Positions 59,504-64,000 of a DNA stretch of 64,000 bases are shown here, one piece after another. Under the pieces are notes generated by a model, which was not told the origin of the DNA, did not search any database, and was given only the letters and a program-made list of their open reading frames with translations. Positions within the stretch are counted from its first letter, which is position 1. Each line of letters begins with the position of its first letter. A program made the position numbers and the translations under genes. The DNA is from Paracentrotus lividus (lineage: Eukaryota; Echinodermata; Echinoidea; Camarodonta; Echinidae), in NCBI GenBank assembly GCA_940671915.1, contig CALNVZ010002100.1, positions 22,422,795-22,486,794 of the forward strand. The letters are read 5' to 3'.

Positions 59504-61851
59504 GGGCAAGTCCAAGCTATTTGATCACTCATGAGTGAAATTTCAATATGGTTCAAATAAGACAAACTTGGTGCCATTTAAAAGCCAAGATGTTAAAGTA
59601 CATGAATTTTATAACAAGAATAAAAAAATGCTCATGAATAACCAATGATAAATGAATACATTTGCATAAATTAAAAATTTGAGTAACGCGTGGGACATTA
59701 AGAATTTTGGCTTTTATAAAAGAAATCTTTAAAGTTTTACACATTTCTATCCCAATAGAAGGGGGACTCTAAAGTCTGAATGACAAGTTATCATGACTAT
59801 GATTTCCAGTTTCTCAACTAATTAAATATGCAAATGAGGGATGGTACAAAATTGGCATGTCCCACGCGTTACTTTTTTAGGTCATTATTTCTCATTTGCA
59901 GAAAAATTAACGATTGAATTTTCATGAGACTTTCAAAAGACCAAATTTACAGTAGGCTCCATCATAATGAGGAGCAAAAAGTTTAGTCTGATTCATCTAA
60001 TTAACACAATCTTTAATTGGATTTGGTAACGCGTGGGACATTTTAGTAACGCGTGGGACAACGTGTGTAAAACGTATGGAAGTACAAGAAGTTTTGCCAA
60101 AAGGAAGTGGAAATTCCCTATAAACTTTTTTAACATTTGAAGTCTTTTAACATGATTAGTGCATCCATTTGCCATCACCAAGTCCTTTAATTAAACTAAA
60201 AGTAACAAAAAATTACTTTTTCCCCCAAGGGAAACAATGCTCTTCGGGATTTTTGCATGTGATGAAAAATGTGCACAAATTTAAAAAAAAAAATTTTTTT
60301 TTTAAATTCCTCATACCTATCAAACATTAATGTTTTTCTTCGCATAGAAGGCTGCACTATATAATTTCCTTTATAAATATCAATAAAGAAAGTATTAACT
60401 GTTTAATTAAAAGGGTTAATTACATGTAAATTCTCACAAGCAACTTTTTGTCATTTGGTGCATTAAAGGCATACGTTAATGTTGCATGCTGTAAATTGAA
60501 TTTCGTAGCCCTGGGCCCTATTATAAAGTCTTTAATGAAACAGTATGTAGTTTCAGACTGAAGCTTAATACATTTGAATTATTCCATAACTTCCACTGTT
60601 CATTCTTTTTCAAAGTTTGTCATTCAGAGACAATATGCTATGCTGTTAACATGTATCATGGAAAATATCTTTTAGTCTCATTTTATATTGTGCGACCTAT
60701 CACATGCATATCTTTCTGGGTTTTTTTTTTACCAAGTTTTGTTCATAAAGTTTTGTTCATATACATACCTTCTTTTTGTCATGTAGTCACAAAACAGAAT
60801 GAATGTAAATATATTTGATGTACATGTATGTACACATATACTCAGGATTTATTGTCCAAATTCAAGGTTCATGTTTGAAATTATTACATTATATAATGTG
60901 ACTATAAGATGCAAAGGTAAACAACCGACTTTCACTACAGTAACAATGAAGAACTTTGCATAGATGATGATGGGCAGTGTTACTATAGGCCTACAAAATA
61001 TGTACATGATATATGGTTCTTGAACAACTACTCCAGACAATTACCCCTAAGACAACTACCGCATCCCCCTAAAAAAATCTACCCATAACCCTACACCAAA
61101 CCCCTATCCTATTTTGAGGGGGTAGTTGTCCTGGGGGTAATTGTCCAGGGAGTAGTTGTCCTGATACCAATAAATATAATCTGAAAGAGCCTATTTTCAT
61201 CCATTTTCATAAGATAATTTTCATAACCCTCATAAATATAATATCTTTAAGTACATTTATTTATATAATTAATAGTTAATGAATTAATTGATTTTTAGTG
61301 ATAAATAAAGCATTTCCTCCAGGAAATGAAGCCAACCATTCTTTATCTGTCTTACTTGCTAAAATAAATACCAAACTCAATTTTTTCTCAAGGAAAGGTG
61401 TCATTTACAGTATATTATGCATAGTGACAAAAGTGTCCCACGCGTTACTTGTCCCACGCGTTACTACACCTATCTTTTTAAAATTGACCTTGAGAGAAAA
61501 CTAATGGACGAATGTTTATGAAACTTTTGATTACTCTTCAGTAATAGATGTATAACAAGTTGTTTGCAATGATTTTCCAGGGTGACAAGTATTTTCACAA
61601 TACTTCAGAAACAAAGTAAAACAAGAAAAAAATATGATTTTTGTGGTCCCACGCGTTACTGGCGAATTAATTAGCATAAATTAATTACGTAACAATTAAT
61701 TTTGATTATTTATGTTGTTTTGTATGAAGCTACCTACTATCTACCAGAAACTACCCAAGAAATGAGCTTTGATTACTAAATATAAGATATAGGGCTAAAT
61801 ATACTTGTGATGTCCCACGCGTTACTCGTGCAAAATAGCTTGGACTTGCCC
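59504..61851. mobile_element. TTAA-flanked 2.35-kb element with eight GTAACGCGTGGGACA motifs
   Basis: TTAA at 59500 and 61852. TIR gggcaagtccaagctattt / aaatagcttggacttgccc. The 15-mer GTAACGCGTGGGACA or its close complement occurs at about 59686, 59862, 60029, 60047, 61435, 61450, 61650 and 61812, clustered at both ends. The right-hand four all point inward-complement. No coding capacity. It includes a separate palindrome at 61021-61172. Confidence 0.85.
61021..61172. mobile_element. Small palindromic repeat, ACAACTACTCC...GGAGTAGTTGT
   Basis: acaactactccagacaatta, cccctaagacaactacc at left and their complements (gtagttgtcctgggggtaat) at right. It lies inside the 59504-61851 element. Confidence 0.75.
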
Positions 61852-61855
61852 TTAA

Positions 61856-62620
61856 TTCAACATTCAGTAGATCTTTCTCTGACATTACCACATAGCACAA
61901 AAAAGACCAGGATTAAGGCTATCCTTTAAATAAAAATGATAATATGAGATCAGATCAGTTTTATGCACCAAGGATCTGTCGTCACAGTCTTTGCTTTCAA
62001 TATTTAGTAAAACCTCCAACAGCATAAGTATTGAGTATCCCTATAGCACGGAGCAAGGACGGACTGTTGATTCTTGATAGACAAAATGTGTTCATATTGG
62101 AAGCCAGTCATGACGAGGAATGTCGAGCTCAACATCCATGTCTGGAGTACATCTGGAAAGGGCAAAAAGATGAAAGGATATAAACAGGTCTAATTGCATA
62201 GAAAAGATATCTGAACACTAATGAATTAAAGAAGACTGCAGAAGAGATGGAAAGATATAGATACAATATATGTGAATCCCCTACTGTAATGTAAAGCCAG
62301 AAACGTTAGCGACATGACACCAGAACTGAAGCCAACGGCATGTTTTTGTGGCATGAAACTTTTGCGAATTGCCGGCCATCAAGTACATGTACTTGTAAGT
62401 GTACAGTATTGTACTTTAGGCTTTATTGCCTCCTCACAAAATTTGCAAACGTATCATGCACGCAAACATTTCTGGTTTTACAGCATACCTATATAGGATA
62501 GAAACACGTACTTACATGTATCACTCCTACTGCAATAGTTTTTTTTTGTTGTTTGTTTTTTGTTTTTTGGCAACATTGTCAAAGTCACCTCGTAATGAGA
62601 TTTCCAACTCTTATACTCTT
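61856..62620. other. Unassigned interval
   Basis: AT-rich. No feature recognised. Confidence 0.45.
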
Positions 62621-62911
62621 CAGGGTTCCCAGCATTTCAAGAAAACAAAATTCCCTGATTTTTCCCTCATGAAGTCTAAAAATTCCCTGATTATTATTCA
62701 AACCCATTTCCTATTTTGCATTTTTTCATGTTGTTGCAGTGACCTATTCACAGTATAAAACACTAGTCTGACTTACTACCCTACTTTTGATTAATGGGCA
62801 AATCAAAATTCCCAGACTTTTACCTGATTTTAAGGCATTTTATCAAATTCCCTTACTTTTCCCTGACTGAAAAAAAGAAAAATAATTTTCCCTGATGGGC
62901 TGGGAACCCTG
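62621..62911. mobile_element. 291-bp MITE, CAGGGTTCCCAGC ends
   Basis: TIR cagggttcccagc / gctgggaaccctg with repeated ttccctgattttt words inside. The direct repeat ACTCTT abuts both ends. CAGGG termini are hAT-like, although a full 8-bp target duplication is not evident. Confidence 0.85.
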
Positions 62912-62974
62912 ACTCTTATTTCAACAAGCATGGATACAACAAACCTTTATTAATTCCAATTTCAACTAGATGAA

Positions 62975-64000
62975 TCTTCGACCGCGCACGGTCGGAAGGC
63001 ATGCCTCCGTATTGCCACATCGGAAAAAAAAGGCATGCGCATGTTGAGTATTTTACATCCATTTATACCATGACATCTTTGAGATATTGACCCCAAATCT
63101 ATTAAAGTTGTATCATCAGAATTATTTCCAACTCAGGAAGGATGGCTACTGATGTAATAAAAAGGATAAACATGTTTAAGTTGATCTGTCAAAGGTCCTT
63201 CAGAAATTGCACAAACGAGTCATTTACATAAATAACCAGTGACCTTTGATGTCCTGACCTCAAAAATCTAATCAGTTCATCTTTCCTCCCACATGACCCA
63301 AGTTTGAAGTTGATCCATAAAACAGTTCAGAAGCTACAGCAAGAACATGCCATTTTCATGTATACAATGACGTCTGTGACCCTTGACCTTTGACTTCTTA
63401 ACCTCAAAATATAATTCATTGTCCCTACCATATGCACACATGACCCAAGTTTGATGTTCATCCATCAAACTGTTCTTAAGTTATTGCAAGAACAAGCCAT
63501 TTTCACATACACAATGACCTCTGTGACCTTTGACCTCATGACCCCAAAATCTCTGATAAGTCTCATTGTCCCTCCCATATGTAAATATCATCCAAGTTTG
63601 AAGTTGATCCCTCAAACGGTTCTTAAGTATATCGCAAGAACGAGAGCCATTTTCACGTACACCAATGACCTGTGACCTTTGACATTCATGACCCCAAATC
63701 TAATAAGTTTATTGCCCTCATATATGCACATATTGACCCAAGTTTCAAGTTTATCCCTCAAACGGTTCTTAAGTTATCCTAAGAACGAGCCATTTCAGTA
63801 CACAATGACCTCTGTGACCTTTTGACCTCATGACCCCCAATTCTAATCAGTTCATTGTCCCTACCATATGCATACATGATCCAAGTTTGAAGTTGACCCG
63901 TCACACAGTTCTTAAGTTATCTGCGAGAACGAACCATTTTCATGTTACAATGACATCTGTGACCTTTGACCTCATGACCCTAAAATCTAATCAGATTCAT
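62975..64000. repeat. Tandem minisatellite (~130-170 bp units) with TGACCTTTGACCT
   Basis: At least six diverged units: ccaagtttgaagttgatcc, caaacggttcttaagttat, gcaagaacgagccatttt, acaatgacctctgtgacc, tttgacctcatgacccc. The array runs off the window's right edge. Perfect TGACCTTTGACCT at 63524 and 63960, near-perfect at about 63384, 63673 and 63814. Confidence 0.92.

Overview
This is eukaryotic, intron-rich, repeat-dense DNA, most likely from a marine invertebrate deuterostome and probably an echinoderm. That is an inference from AT-rich introns, frequent TACATGTA and TAGGCCTA words, and very many short inverted-repeat transposons. No bacterial operon features were seen.

Three host genes can be rebuilt from splice sites and reading phase. 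(1) A 16-exon gene on the + strand (coding 3345-33869, 805 codons, phases closing exactly) encodes a 5'-nucleotidase/UshA-type metallophosphoesterase with a C-terminal ankyrin-repeat tail. (2) SYS1, a Golgi membrane protein of 155 residues, lies on the - strand (coding 45295 down to 42321, three coding exons). (3) Cytochrome c oxidase subunit 4 lies on the + strand (coding 51428-54076, three exons, 162 residues, nuclear-encoded mitochondrial). Gene 1 and SYS1 converge. SYS1 and COX4 diverge, and their shared upstream interval (about 45.3-51.4 kb) probably holds both promoters. The three genes have no evident functional link.

Layout: 0.3-3 kb, decayed repeats; 3.0-3.45 kb, CpG-rich putative promoter and exon 1; 3.7-6.3 kb, hairpin, short inverted-repeat element and a large inverted satellite block; 6.9-9.2 kb, a TA-flanked element with a dispersed internal motif; 9.25-33.9 kb, gene 1 with introns full of foldback elements, a 5'-truncated LINE, a tRNA-derived SINE and a THAP-bearing foldback; 33.9-41.7 kb, 3' flank with more elements; 41.7-45.3 kb, SYS1 and degenerate copies of its last exon; 45.5-47.5 kb, a nested palindrome complex with a 9-bp target duplication; 48-51.4 kb, repeats upstream of COX4; 54-64 kb, no gene seen, several inverted-repeat elements and a tandem minisatellite carrying nuclear-receptor-like DR1 motifs.

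The most unusual theme is that several exons of gene 1 (9, 12, 14, 16) and the last exon of SYS1 are accompanied by degenerate partial copies of themselves in adjacent intron or 3' flank. A second theme is a dense set of unrelated inverted-repeat families inserted at TTAA, and large coding-free elements that carry many copies of a 15-16 bp motif.
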